From Psettodes erumei (Eukaryota > Chordata > Actinopteri > Pleuronectiformes > Psettodidae), in the NCBI GenBank assembly GCA_016785225.1, contig JAFBJZ010000225.1:1-64000 (forward strand): 64,000 bases of DNA. The letters run 5' to 3'. How positions within the stretch are numbered: position 1 is the stretch's first letter; every line of letters starts with the position of its first letter. A program made the translations under genes and the position numbers. Positions 22,419 to 35,403 of the stretch are shown one piece after another. The notes below the pieces were generated by a model, which worked only from the letters and a program-made list of their open reading frames with translations, had not been told where the DNA came from and did not search any database.

Positions 22419-25409
22419 TTATTTGGGAATGCCTGCCACAATCTCAGACTCAATACCACAGTGATCTGATCCACGCAGGATTTTAAAGAATCCTGAAGAC
22501 AAGAGACAAGACAGTTTACACAAACTATCTTTGTTTGAGCACAGTTTTTTTTATGTACAAAACATCTTGATATCTTTGAAGTAGACTGGTATGTACATTT
22601 ATCTCATTCAGAACAGCTGTAATATACTGTACCAGGATTCTTACATAGCAATGCATGATAGACTTGTTGATTGACTTGCATTTAAATGTGATGCAGAGAA
22701 ATATTCCTATAATTTAGTTCAAAAGTAGTATTACTGTAATGCAAATATATTAAACATCTACAATGTACTTGAGTGTCAAAATGAAAAATAACCAATTAAA
22801 AAAACATTTAAATGTACCAACCAGTATCTATTATTTTAATGTTTTACATGATGCAAAGGACACACACACACACACACTCTCTCCCTTTATAATTGAGACA
22901 GAATATTTATAAAAAGATAAAATAGGTCTGTGCTCACCATTATCACCCCAGTCAGTATTCCAGGAGTTTGCACACAGCCAGTAGGGAGTGCCATCCTCCT
23001 CCCCCCAACCCAGGACCTTGATGGCATGGCCGCCCACTTCAGAGCCAGACACATGCTGATACACACCTTGATACAACAAAACAAACAAGGCAAGAAACTC
23101 AATGCAGGAACGGGTCAGGAAGAGTCTGAGTTCAAATGCCTTTTAGTGTACAAGTTTTTTAGTATTGTGTGCATTTATACTGCATTTGTTTGACAATGGC
23201 GCACGTTTTCTTACCGGACTTGTACAGCAAGAAGTCTTCAAAGACGAGAAAGGCTCCCTCTACTGGACCATTCTTATAAATCTCAGTCTGAATCTGCTCC
23301 ACATTTTCCTCCACATTGTAAGAGGTTTTACCTGCAACACACTTGGAGTTAGGATCCAGTGCTATGTGTGCGTCTGTGCTAAGCATGACTAGGGTTAGGC
23401 ATATAATAGGACAAACAGTTTCTCTTATTCACATAATCAAATAAATATGAATGTACAAGCCAACCAGTGTAAATGTATGCCATGCAATGACAGATTACTA
23501 AACTATTAATACATAGGCTGACTAATGTGTACTTGTAATCAATTTTACGATTACAAATACATTATACTATAGCTTCTAATATAATACGAGATAGATATTT
23601 CCTGGGAATAAAACAAAAACAGGGAAGAGATTTCACCACTTAAATTCTATTTTAAATTGACTTTCTCCACCAAGACACAAAGTGGATGTCTGACTTCTTA
23701 AACCCTAATCCCTCCCAAGCAGTTACTGTGATGAAATGTTTTCCTTCTGCTTTCCTTACCATAATACTTGTCCTCTCTATAGCCGGGTTTGTATCCAGCT
23801 TCGCACTTAGGGATGCACTGTGGTGTGTCGCCATGCTCCCCAGTGCAGGAAGGTCTGCTACCGTTCACATGGTGCTCACAGGGAGCAATGGTGTAAGGCC
23901 GGCAACCTGTTGGCGCAAAGATGGAGTCAGACGCCACACGTGTGCCGCTGTTGAAGTCTCACAGTTTGTTTGTTTTTTTAAACTTACCAATGTGGGAGTC
24001 GTAGAGACCTCCAGTGACCAGTCCCTCTTTGGTCCAGAAGTCCCAGGCAGCTGAGGGGTAGCCACCATTACATCTAAAGCGAGAGGGAAATCAATCCCGG
24101 GATTTTCACCTTTACCGACAACACAGTTCAAACTCTCTGCTTCCATTTCCAAATTTTAACACTGTACAACACTGGAGATGCACCAATTCAACTTTTTCCT
24201 CCCCCAGCACAGCTTGGTACTGCACTGATACCAAGCCCTGATTAATTAACAACAACTCTTCTTTTTCCCCCAATTTGGGCACAGATACAGATCCTGTCTG
24301 TCAGACTTTATCTTCATATTAGATATTTCACAGGTGAGTTTGTATTTAGCCCATTCCTTCGTTCCTCCCACTTCACTTTAAAAAAACAAAACAGTATACT
24401 TTAGTACTGAGCTCCGGATTGTGGTGCTCATACAGTTGGACAACAACGTAGTGAAGCTGTTGATGCATCCCTGCTCCTCACCCCATTCCACAGCTGTCAC
24501 AGCAGCTCAGAAGATCCTCGGAGGAGATCTCCACGTTGACCTTGCCATCGCTGTGGATGCACACGCGGTCAGACATGGCCTCTGCAGCGCCGAACGCCTG
24601 TGGGCAGAAGAAGCAAGGTTTGTCACATACACGTAACCCTCCCCACCCCCAAGAGCATGCTGTTCAGGTCCAAACCACCCAGTTACATATGATAATGTCT
24701 TTTCAGCAGTGAGCCCCCCCCTCCCTCACCCAGCAGGATCCACAGGATCCCTGGTCTCTGATCTCCCTCAGAGTGGGGCAGTTTGGCCACTGCTCTCTGG
24801 AGTCAAAGTTTTTAGGCAGCTTCAGGTCTCCGGCATACTGAACCCTGCGGAGGAAAACAGTATTGTTGTGTCAAGTAGTAGTACTGTGTGCCACCACATA
24901 CAACATACAAGCAGATTGATGTAGGTAACTATACAGACTCTTCCTCAGTGACACTGACACCAGTTTCTTGATGCGCAGACACATGATGCATATATTAGGG
25001 AACGTACAGCACAGCCAATACTCACTGTCACTAATATGCCAGTGTAATGGAATACTGAACTGTAGTCAATCTCATGCGTTTCACTCATTAAGACTCACAT
25101 GATTGGCAGTTTAGGTCCCTTCAGCATGGTGCCACAGAGCTTCTGGACGTAACTGTAGTCAACATTATGGAAGTTGTGCCCAGCCTGCAGGAGAGAGGAG
25201 ATTAAGTCAAACAGGATTGCTTTTACCAGCTGAGGGAAGAATGAGGATGGAGGAGAAAAAAAAAAAAAACAACTAATCAAACTCACCTTCCATGTAGTGT
25301 TAATCTTATTGATGTAGTTGACCATATCACTGGACAGCGCGTGGAAACGGGGTCTGGCCAGGCTCACCGACAAGCTGGCAGCCAAAAGCAGGAAGGCCGC
25401 GCGCCACAT
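22419..25409 (-). CDS. ctsb: Cathepsin B (lysosomal cysteine protease)
   Basis: Coding exons in transcript order: 25409-25287, 25184-25099, 24844-24730, 24597-24482, 24073-23988, 23906-23760, 23331-23215, 23066-22938 and 22492-22419 (TAA); 330 residues. Cathepsin B is a papain-family (C1A) lysosomal endopeptidase and dipeptidyl-carboxypeptidase made as a secreted proenzyme. Seen here: a signal peptide (about 1-18), a short propeptide ending near residue 79, mature LPKNFDSREQWPNCPT, catalytic Cys107 in DQGSCGSCW, the occluding loop with the His187-His188 pair (CEHHVNG) that gives exopeptidase activity, catalytic His277 in GGHAIKVLGWG, and Asn297 in CANSWNTDWG. The ATG is preceded by the acceptor at 25416, so the in-frame ATG further up is intronic. 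A donor-like AAAAG-gtaaga lies 11 bases past the stop. The leader exon is near 28533. Confidence 0.98.
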
Positions 25410-25415
25410 TTTAGC

Positions 25416-28400
25416 CTGAAAGACACGCAAGACAGTCATTCACCTTCCACTCACTATGAGCGATAGTAGGTTATTTTAAATTAAATTTAAAGCTCAGAAG
25501 GTAAAAACAAAATGCAAAGTCCAAATGCATGTAAAGACAACACTCTTTGGAAAACATACAGAAAATACAAAGTTAAAGATGCTGTATCTGCAGGAAATGA
25601 GGCACCTTTTGAAAACTCAGCTACCTGAAACTCAACCAAAGTGAAACTCACATTCAAAGTCCATACAAGCATGAGAAAATGTAGTGTTCTGCTACCCCAC
25701 TTACATGGAGTGCACTCCTCAAACTAGATGACATCATTGTGGTTGCACTTACAAGTGGAACATGTATACGCACAGAACAGGAAAAACAAAACTGTTATCC
25801 TCAGTCACGCTATACAGAGTCCTTTCCAGTGGTCACACAGACTGTGCTACTCAGCACATACCACTGATTAACTCATTCACTTGATTCAAATCTACCTGCG
25901 CAAACAAGAAATGGACTTTAGACCAACAATATGTCCCACATGAGACTGTCGGTGTTGCTCAATCATCTTAAATTAGACTTAGAATTGTCAGTTCCTGCTT
26001 GAAGAACACAAATAGAAATACTGTACGTCCTCACGCTGCAGAAAAATGTCAGACAATGTAGAGACGACATTAGAAGAGGGGAGGTGCAGTAGTGTAAGAA
26101 GAGATCAGTTCCATTAGACATACTGGGGTGTGTTCAGGATAAGCAGGATGCTCCAAGTCCAAAAAAAAACTAAATCAATACCACTGCAGACACTGTGCTT
26201 CTTCATAAACACAACAAGCAGACGTTACATGCAACTTCAAACCCTGACAAAAAAAAAAGGAGACATGATGTGTGCCAATCTTAAGACCTGAGCAGCGGAA
26301 GTGGAGAACAATAGCCTTGTGTCAGTAAGAGATATATGGAGAGAGAATGTTTGGAATGTTTGTGTTGTTGAAAGAGAGCCAATGGTGCCACTTTGGCACA
26401 ATGTCACAGATTTTCCTGAGAACAGGAACTGGTCTTGTCAGACACCTGTAGAATGAACACACCTGTCGGGGCATGTCCAGTTTCTATTATGAAAAAGCAG
26501 AAGAGAATCCAGTGAAGTCAACCCAGGGTCTGAGCTGTCAGGAAAAAAAAACTCCAGTGAAACTGGTTTGATATCACATGACCAAGGCCAGTGAAATACC
26601 ATGGGAAAAAAAGAACACAGTGTGACATAAATATAAAAATCTTAATCCACTTAACAGAAAAACATCTGCTCTTTGCAATCACACCTGAAGTACCACTTTC
26701 CACAGTGCAATCACCCACCACCACCACCACACAAAATCCAAAATCTCAACCAGGCTCTTGGAAGTGCTCAGCCTTCTTTAATTCAAAAAAAGCAATTCAT
26801 AGTAAATCATATTCTATGAAATGCAAGACAGACGGTGAGACTTTCCTGGCTGGGTATAGGAAGCATATTTTCACGTTAGGTGTGTCACAAAAGGCGATTC
26901 AGAGCTGGAAATTGAACGTGGAGAGTGCAAATCATCTAGCAAGTAGTAGCACGTTACTGATTACCTGCAACTGCCCCTCCGAGACATCACGGCCACAGCC
27001 AGAGTCGGAGGTAACGCAGAAGGTAACAGAAACACAGACCCAAAACATAACCACCTCAGCAGAGGTAACAAAGATATAGCTGATATAGATAGTGCTGTAT
27101 CAGCACTGAAATATGGTTTGAACCAGATCAAATCATGGACTTGGAGAATCACTACAGCCCTGTGGGTTATGGTTCTAAGCTCATTGTAGACAGACCTCAC
27201 TGGGTCCCCCAGACTAACAATTTACACGGGAGTTTCTCTTTGTTCAGTTTTTAGAAACGTCAGTTTAACCGGGAGATAAAAACAGCCTTGCAGCTGAACA
27301 AAGATTTGGATGAGATTTTGGGGAAGTGAACCATCCGCCTGCAGATCTGCACCGCTGCCTTTCTTTAAGTAATCAGAATTATGACCATTACTCTTAACCC
27401 AGCCGTCATACCAAGACTCACACAGTTTACATTAACTTGCTGAGTCACAGTGGAGGGTTGTGAGGCCTTTGTCTGGCAGTACTCTTACATCTCCGAAATG
27501 TCAAATTCTCAGAAACAAAACACGCTCCCGCTTTGAGACAGATAAAGGTTTATTTCTGACTCTAACCAAACAGACGTTTCAAACGCTTCACGGCTGTGAA
27601 ATTTTTCCCCGCGTGGGAGGTTTCAGATCAAGTAAGCAGCCGCAGAGGGAAGACACTGTGCAAGTAAATGCTCACTTACGGCTGACTCTCTGTCTAGTGA
27701 TAAGTAAAACATATTTCCTCTTTCCTTGTCACAGCACTGAGGGCCTGCTGACGGGAAGGGGAACAAAGCCTAATTTACTCAATCATAAAAAAACAAAAAA
27801 AAAAACTGGTTTCCCTTGCACTTGCAAATGTGAAAACTTACTTTCCCCCATGTTTTAATTCCCTTTTTTCGCACTGTTAGCCGCAGTTGTGGACGAATTA
27901 TTTATGTGGCAACCAACTGGATTTGTTCATCCCTGCTCTCCCGCAGACATAAAAAAAAAGTCAGCAAAACAAGCCGCAGCCCCTCTTTTATTTTGGCTGC
28001 CACCCAACTTTCAGAGCATGCTCTTCACTTTCCATTTCCCCGTGTTATGTTACATGTTATTTTTCTACTTATATATTAACTTACACCCCATCCAGTTGAT
28101 AACGTACTGTTGATAACCCACCCAGGACCGGGTCTCGATGATCATTCCTGGAGTGTACCCTAATTATTAATTAATGAGGAAAAAGACGTGTTTATGCGGA
28201 TTAGTTCCACGCTATAATCTCCGACCTTTCTAAAGTGGGTCAGACAATAATAAAAAAAAAAAAACAGCAACCGCCATTTGAGTTACGAAAACAACTAACT
28301 GCTCCAGTGATGACTGGAACTGCTCTCTGTCACCAAATGAATCGATGTGTTCAAGCCAAGTTCATTTGCCGCACATACAGCTTCGACGTGTTGTCTCCGC

Positions 28401-28532
28401 TGGGTTTCTGCGAACTGTAACACACTTAGATAAGTGCTAACTCACCGTGTACACAACCAGACACACAAACAAGCACGGCGAGGCCGCTACGATGGCGACA
28501 AACTAACAACCGCGACCCAATAATGGACTCAC
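25416..28532. other. CTSB intron 1
   Basis: No coding exon recognised. The longest open frame (26591-27079, +) has no recognisable domain. CACCACCACCACCAC lies near 26715. Confidence 0.5.
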
Positions 28533-28620
28533 CTGTAGCTTGTTTGTCAGCTGTTGGTGTGAAGACCTGATCGAGCCTCCCCTTCTCCGTCCGACTGAAG
28601 ATCGCAGGGGCAACTAAGTG
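28533..28620 (-). other. ctsb: CTSB 5' UTR exon (non-coding exon 1)
   Basis: A strong donor (CTACAG then gtgagt, boundary at 28533) follows a short leader on the minus strand. A TATA-like CTAAATAAC at about 28643-28651 suggests initiation near 28615-28620. It would splice across about 3.1 kb to the acceptor at 25416, just before the ATG. Inferred from signals; no transcript data. Confidence 0.55.
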
Positions 28621-28661
28621 TGTGGACGAGGGAGGGTCTCTGGTTATTTAGCTCCGAAACT

Positions 28662-28699
28662 GTCACGTGAGACGGTCACATGAACCGCAGCTCATGTGA
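28662..28699. promoter_or_regulatory. Cluster of CLEAR / MiT-TFE E-boxes at CTSB promoter
   Basis: Three E-boxes in 38 bp: GTCACGTGAG (28662-28671), GTCACATGA (28675-28683) and TCATGTGA (28692-28699). They lie just upstream of the inferred CTSB start. The CLEAR consensus GTCACGTGAC is the TFEB/TFE3 site found at lysosomal gene promoters, CTSB among them in mammals. Confidence 0.7.
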
Positions 28700-28799
28700 T
28701 CGGTAATGACATCAAACCACCACCATCACCACCCATCCGTGTTTTATCCTAACCGCGATCTGTCATCATCTTCGTATATTCATAAGTGGACGATGATAG

Positions 28800-31700
28800 G
28801 ATTCAGGATAAAACCGACCAAATAAGAGTAAACATAAAAAAACACTTTAGGACGAGATAGTTCCGTACAAAGAAGGGACACGGTTGAAGTGCACTTCCCC
28901 AACCTGACCGCAGGACGCTGCTGATGTTCACCCTCTCTGTCCGCTGTCGCCGCTTCAGGCTCAAACCCGATCGTTGGTTCGATCTTCTCTTGTGTACGTA
29001 TCACTACGTCGTCTCGCACTGCTGAAGTGCGAAAATGAAGTGTAGTGGTGAAAAGTTTGCTGTTCTCAGTTCAACGCGGTGCAAAAATAGAGAGATGTTT
29101 TTGCCTATGTCTCTCAAGCAAAATTACACAACTCAAACCCAAAGGTCACTAGTTATAATTCTGAGTAACACTCGCCAAAAGGCTCTTCTAATTATTACTT
29201 GTTTACTCATTAAAAAACAAGACAATAAACAACCTTTCTTCTGACATAGTTGAAGAGATTAGTTAATCTTAGATCAGGAAACCATTGTAAGGAAAATAAG
29301 TATTGTCTGATGACAATGATTTTATTAGAAAGATGTTAATTTAATCATTCTATTAAAAACATCCTATTGGCAATCTTATTTTTGCATTAATGGCCTAAAT
29401 TATACTATCTTTTAAGCAATAAAGTAAATGCTCTTAATGACATGTAGCATGGTGCTGAGGACCTTTTTAAATATTGCATGATTTCATTTTCCTTATTTCT
29501 TCGTTTCTCCATTAAGACAAACTTTGTGATTGTGAATCACTGGCTGCAATGCATTTGTAGCTGTCCTGCTGTATCATGCTGTGGATTACTGACCACAGAG
29601 AATACGCTGATTGTCAAACTGCTTTCTCTTCCTTTTTATAAAACTGTCATCTGACTTTAAAACTGATGAGATGGGTAAAATAATGTAAGCACAGCACGTA
29701 CCAGCATTAATCATTATTTTACCAGGCACATTGCATAGGAGCAGATCCTCATTTCCAGTCATTTTTGAGTGTAAATGACCCAAACCACTTCCTTATTTTA
29801 CCAGAGTGACCAAGATCACACTTTTCTTGCAAGAGATAAAATTATATCATTGCAGGATCTTGAAAATAACAAAACAAAAATGTCAGCTGACATGATATTA
29901 GTTCTTAAGATGATTTGTGCTTTTACTACCTGAGGCCTTTCCTTGAAGAGTCTCCTTCCCACATGTTAATCTGCCCCTGTGATAATGTGATATTCAACAT
30001 ACTGTATATTTACACCAATAGTGTACTAGAGCTGCCAATGTGCTGTGCTCATACTAGCATTACAGTGTAGTCATTGCTGTACTGTATCACTGTGATTATT
30101 ATCGCGATGTACATTTGGACAAATACTCACAGTGCCACATTTCCACCTGTGTCTAAAGGTCAAGATAATATTAAAACATCACTGATGGTAAATGAATGAA
30201 GGTTGATCACCATACCACTCTGGGCTTGGATCATGACTAATGACTTTATTTTGTCACATCAAAAGCACAGTCAATGTCGCTCAGTGGAACTCCTTGTAGA
30301 GGTGAGGTGATGCATGTTGATAAGTGGCGGCCAACCAGCAAGGAGCTGATGTTGCACTCAATCAGCAAGCTAACTCCAGCCTGTCAATGCAAACTATCCT
30401 GTCTCTTAACACTTGCACATGTGAAACTTCAGCACAAAACCTTGAAACGCTACACTGTGGCTCATCCTGTAACTGTAAATGTGACCAAATATGAACAAAG
30501 AAAAAAAATTAAATATAGGAAACGTGTCAAATAAGAAACACAAGCAAATACTGTCATCCAGATCAGTCACACAAAGCAACGCATACTGTACTTGTATAGA
30601 GCAATACATATACATGAGACAAGCTGTCTTTCTACAAGGCAAAGCGATTCATGATGATCAAGCCAAGGCATCACTGCAGTTTAAAGCATGTGCGTGGATA
30701 TTTTTTTCATTAGTGCACTAATACTGTACATTTCATTAGCTGGCTTATTGCTTTTGCATACACATACATTCTAGCATCTGTGATAACTACTATAATGCAT
30801 TTATATGTGTGTTTGTGTGTGTAGTTACAATAAGTGCTTTCTTTGTATAGTAGAATAGATACAACGCTGCTGCCACTATGAATAAATAACATGGAGTGAC
30901 TCTATCTATCAGCAGGCTGCGGTACATGAATAACAGTTTGACACAGTTTGATGAAGCAAATAGCATGTTTCTCTCTGCACTTTTGTTCCATTAAACCCAA
31001 TCAATAGCATATTCCTAAAGTGCTGCCAGTGTTTGTTTGTTTTTTTTTACATAAAAAACAAGCAGCTCAACCATTTATTTGCTTGTTACAGATGTAGACC
31101 ATACTTTATAGGTATCATATTGTTTAGAAAAAGAAGTAAAGTAAAATGAAATAACATAGTTAAAGAAAAACAGGAAAATACTAATATAATCAAATATACA
31201 CGGAAGACTGATATTGGGAAACACTACATTGGATAAAATGATAATTTGCATATTGAAATAAATAATGATAATCATAACTTGACATAATACTGGCACTGGT
31301 CAAATTGGAAGGCAGCACATTATCTTAACACTAGTACAGCATTTCCATTCACCTCGGCCCCTTACCTAGATTCCCTTTGTGTTGTAGCTACATTATCAAA
31401 ACATGTTTTACATTGTTAAACAAAGGCTCGGAGCTTTCTTTAGCTCATTATATGGCTAAATATAATGAGCAACTGTATTTTCTCACTGTGACAGACAAAA
31501 GATAAAATTAATGTGCCATGGAAATTCGGTTCTACTGAGGTAGGAGGTTTAACTGATGGAAAGAAGGACCAACATTGCCAATTTAAAATAGCAGCTGGTC
31601 TCTGGCGCAACATTTGCACATATACATAGGCAATATGGATGATGTATTTCACAGGTATACATTCTCCACATTTAGCATTCTACTTCGCTGAACACAGTTT

Positions 31701-33534
31701 ACTGTGCGATCTTCAGAAAAGCCAACTTAAGTAAATGAATAGCAACAATCCAAAATGAAGCTTGATGCTAACAATTAGGGGAGTGGAGGCAATAAAAGCT
31801 TTTACCATACAGTAAGTAGGATGTGGAGTAGAATGGCACATTGAAAACAACAACAACCAAAAAAAAGTAAGCACTGTGGAACTGCAATAACCAGCTAAGT
31901 AAGAAAAACACCATGTGTAGTGAGCTAGCTTAACTGCCATCCCATCACATGCAGGCTTGTTGCCATTATAATTCACATTATCAGAAGACAGAACTGACGA
32001 CTGCTGCTACTGCATTTCATTATCATGTGTCACACATTATATCTTATTACGGTTCACAAACTTCCCCTCGTTCATCGATTAAGAAGAGAAACAAAATGTG
32101 ATTGTCAGAGGTGATTGTAAAAGTGGCTTTCTCAGATATACGTGTGTGTGTATGTGTTTGAATGTTCTATATTTCTTAATTTCTCTTTGATAAATGTTCC
32201 ATGCTACAGCCACTCTGGTGGCTAACAGTAAACTTAAGCTGTACCTCTTCTACTGTAAAGTGCTGATTAGCTAACATGATTGCAGTTATGAGAAGCAAAA
32301 GAAAGCATTGCATATAGTTCATAAAATGTTTTTCCTTCAAACCTTTGCTTCTTGTCATTTGTTAATCTGATAGTTTCATTAAAGCAAAGACAGCCACATT
32401 AATCAACAGATTTGACTATTTTACAGGCTGTAAATTAGGTCATGTAGTGTGTCACGGATCATGTAGTGTTCTGTAAATACAGTCAGTAACTAATGAACGA
32501 GCGCCTGAAAAGTGAAAGGGATGCTCAGCATCCTCTTAAAGATTTGTAAAACTTGAGGATAATTGTTTTCAAAGCATATTAACATCACTGACTTTGGATC
32601 TAATACTTGCAATTGCATCAAATATACACTGATTCTACATGTCAAAACAGATTGTTGGTTTCATTGTGTAAGACTAATCTCACCACTTTAAAAAGATAGA
32701 CTGTTTTGGTGAGAGGTGTTGCATGAAGTTCTGCACAGCAGTCTGGCCGAGAGCATGTTTGGTTACTGTAAACTTTCATTTCATGGATCATTAAAAAAAT
32801 TCTTTAATTCACTGTTTATGATTTGTAAACCCCCCATCATTTTAATAATTTGTTTGCTTTCATCACATTTTACTTGAGGTAACCTCAGATGACTGCACCC
32901 CCTAAACAAGCCACATACTTAACTAAATTGGGTTTTCCGTTTAATTTCTGATAGTTAAAGATGTAAGTGATTCTTCACATTTATTAGCACCTGTGAAATT
33001 CTGTGTTTTCTTTTGATGACTAACCTGGATTTCATCCTCTGTGAAAAGTAATCCATGGTTAAGTCAATATTTTTAGCAACTCCTTTAAGTAAACACTATA
33101 TTTTCCTCCTTTCCACCCGCTAATTTTGAAAGGAAAATTCTCTCATAACACTGGAGTGTAGCAATATGCTTTTTGCCAAGCTGTAATCCACAAACACTAA
33201 ATGAGTGAGCTGGAACAATCTGCAAAGTCAGAGGTACAGAAGCCCCTATTTAAAAATTAAACTAACAGAGGTTTGCAAGTGTTTTGCCATTGTGCCATCC
33301 ATGTTTCCCAATTATATCCAATTTTAACCTCTGTATCTGTACATCAGGCGAAAATGAATAATATTTTATACTCTATGTTCTTTCACAACTCACTCAAAAG
33401 CACTGAAAAGCCCCCTAACTTCAAGGCTTCCCCAAGTTGAATAAAGCATGAAGTCAGGTATATCTTCAATGGCTAAAATTAAAAAGATACCATTTCCCAC
33501 CCTGGATTTCCCTTCCCCTTCACTCCCAACCTCT
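28800..33534. other. AT-rich intergenic DNA, CTSB to XKR5
   Basis: About 4.7 kb with no recognised gene, RNA gene or element. It includes the XKR5 3' UTR next to 33534; a minus-strand AATAAA at 32980-32985 could end it. Confidence 0.45.
32980..32985 (-). terminator. Possible poly(A) signal, XKR5
   Basis: AATAAA on the minus strand about 550 bp past the XKR5 stop. It is the nearest canonical hexamer. Confidence 0.35.
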
Positions 33535-35348
33535 CTACACTGCCCTCTCTCTACTATCCACAAACTGGACCATCTGTTTACGAGCGTGGGAGATGACTGG
33601 AGTGAGTGGTATGACGGGAGTACTGGGTGTAGTGGCACCAGGGGTTGATGCACTGGGTGTTGAAGCAGCAGGTGTTGAGGCTGCAGGTGTTGAAGCTCCA
33701 GGTGTTGAGGCTGCAGGTGTAGAAGCTGCAGGTGTAGAAGCAGCAGGGGTTGAAGCACCAGGGGTCCCATCAGGGGTGGGCCCTGGTGTTGTACCTGGAG
33801 TGGCAGGAATCACAACAACAGGGGCCAGGCCTGGAGTTTCAGCTTCAAATCGAGACTCCACTCGTGGGGTGGATGTGATAAACCGAGCCTCCCTGATCCG
33901 GTAGGGACTTCGGTAGCTGGAGATGGGCGACAGCTCGGAGCCCCAGCCAAGATAGCTCCCACTGGAGGGAGACTGTGCATCTGCGCTGAAATACAGTGTG
34001 GTGCTGGACTCTCCCGGGATCCCTGTTTTTTTCTCTGGGGAACCAATCAGGAGCGGAGAGCGCCGCTCAGGTGACCATCCGGGAGTCTTGATGTCCAGGG
34101 AACCAACGGAGGACGAGGCCTCGGTCAGGGTTGCAGCATTGCTGTCGATGTGGCGGAGGCTTCCTGGTTGTTGTGGAGATGAAGGTGTGGGTGAACCGTA
34201 AGCTGCACTCTGAAATTCCTCATCCCCTTTGAAAATGAAATAACATTGACTTTAATTTAAAAAAAAACTGTGTACAAAAGAAAATATATCTCTTACAGAG
34301 GAACCCATAGGGAATTTGTAGTAATTTTCAAAAATGATAAAATAGGATATACATAAAATATTCTCATTTACAGTTTATCACATTGTAAGCTTGCAAGAAA
34401 CTCTGATTTCTGATTGATTAGCTTTCACACTAGGACTCCACAGGTCTCTTGTTGAGTTGTTTTTTGATTAAAGGTGATGCAGCACTAAACAGTATTTTAA
34501 ATTTCTGAGATGATGTTGTTCAGTATTTATCAGACACACAACCTTTTTCCTCCGATGCTGGAGCACTGGACTCGTCTTCTGCACTCTCTTCTGGAATAAC
34601 CTCCTGGACAGGGATGATCTCTGGAAACCTTCTCATATCCTGAATTGTTGTGGGAGGAGCTTTTCTCACTGGTCTGGCAATTACGCTGGTGAGAGGTGGC
34701 TTTTGCGGCTGAACCACCTCTCTCACCTGCGGACATACAGCGGAGCCGCTCATGTACCACTTTTTTAGTAGCAAATTTTGCGGCAGAGACTGCCATAATT
34801 TTTTTCTCATGAGCACATGGGTTGCAACACGTGATAAATTAAACAAAGGTCTTGCCTGCGGAGCCTGGGTCACCTGTGGTGGAGCTGGTTGAGGAGCTGG
34901 ATGTGAGATCTGAGGAAGCTGTGGCTGAACAACTGGAACCTGTCAAATCATAGAACAAGTAACACACCCCTTTACTTAATCTTGAAAGACAAGCTGCATG
35001 ATAAGGGGGACCTTTTTACAAAGCAGCCATTCAGTCTCTCTGCTGAAGCTAACCATAATGAAATTACAGGACATTTATTAGAACGGGAACAAAAACAAAC
35101 CCGAGGGACATATGGTTCATCTGGGGAGTGAACTTCTTCAGAAAGACCCATCAGTCCAGCCAGGCCCCCTTCACCATACGCTGACCAGATCTTTGCTACA
35201 TCCCCTGTCTTCAGGGCCAAGCGAATCAGCAGCCAGTGATGATGTTTCCAGCCCTCCCATTGGATCGGCAGGTCCATGAGAGTCCCGCCTCCTGAGATGA
35301 CATAATTTAGATAGAAAGCTAGCTAGCTAGCTAGACAGACAGATAGAC

Positions 35349-35403
<55 letters not shown>

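Noticed and set aside
23192..23386. Longer CTSB exon frames running past the exon edges
   Set aside because: The extensions cross clear GT/AG splice sites; only the spliced parts match cathepsin B.
24160..24330. Possible second hAT terminus in CTSB intron 4 (GGAGATGCACCAATTC)
   Set aside because: Resembles a hAT end but too diverged, with no partner terminus found.
26591..27079. 162-residue plus-strand frame in CTSB intron 1
   Set aside because: No recognisable domain or splice context; Thr/Ser/Lys-rich composition fits AT-rich intron.
33593..33904. Plus-strand frame with (GVEAA)n, elastin-like
   Set aside because: Antisense shadow of the XKR5 STPAA minisatellite, whose 15-bp unit is open in several frames.
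35317..35403. Regular short repeats that might suggest a CRISPR-like array
   Set aside because: Simple 4-bp tandem units with no spacers, in a vertebrate intron.
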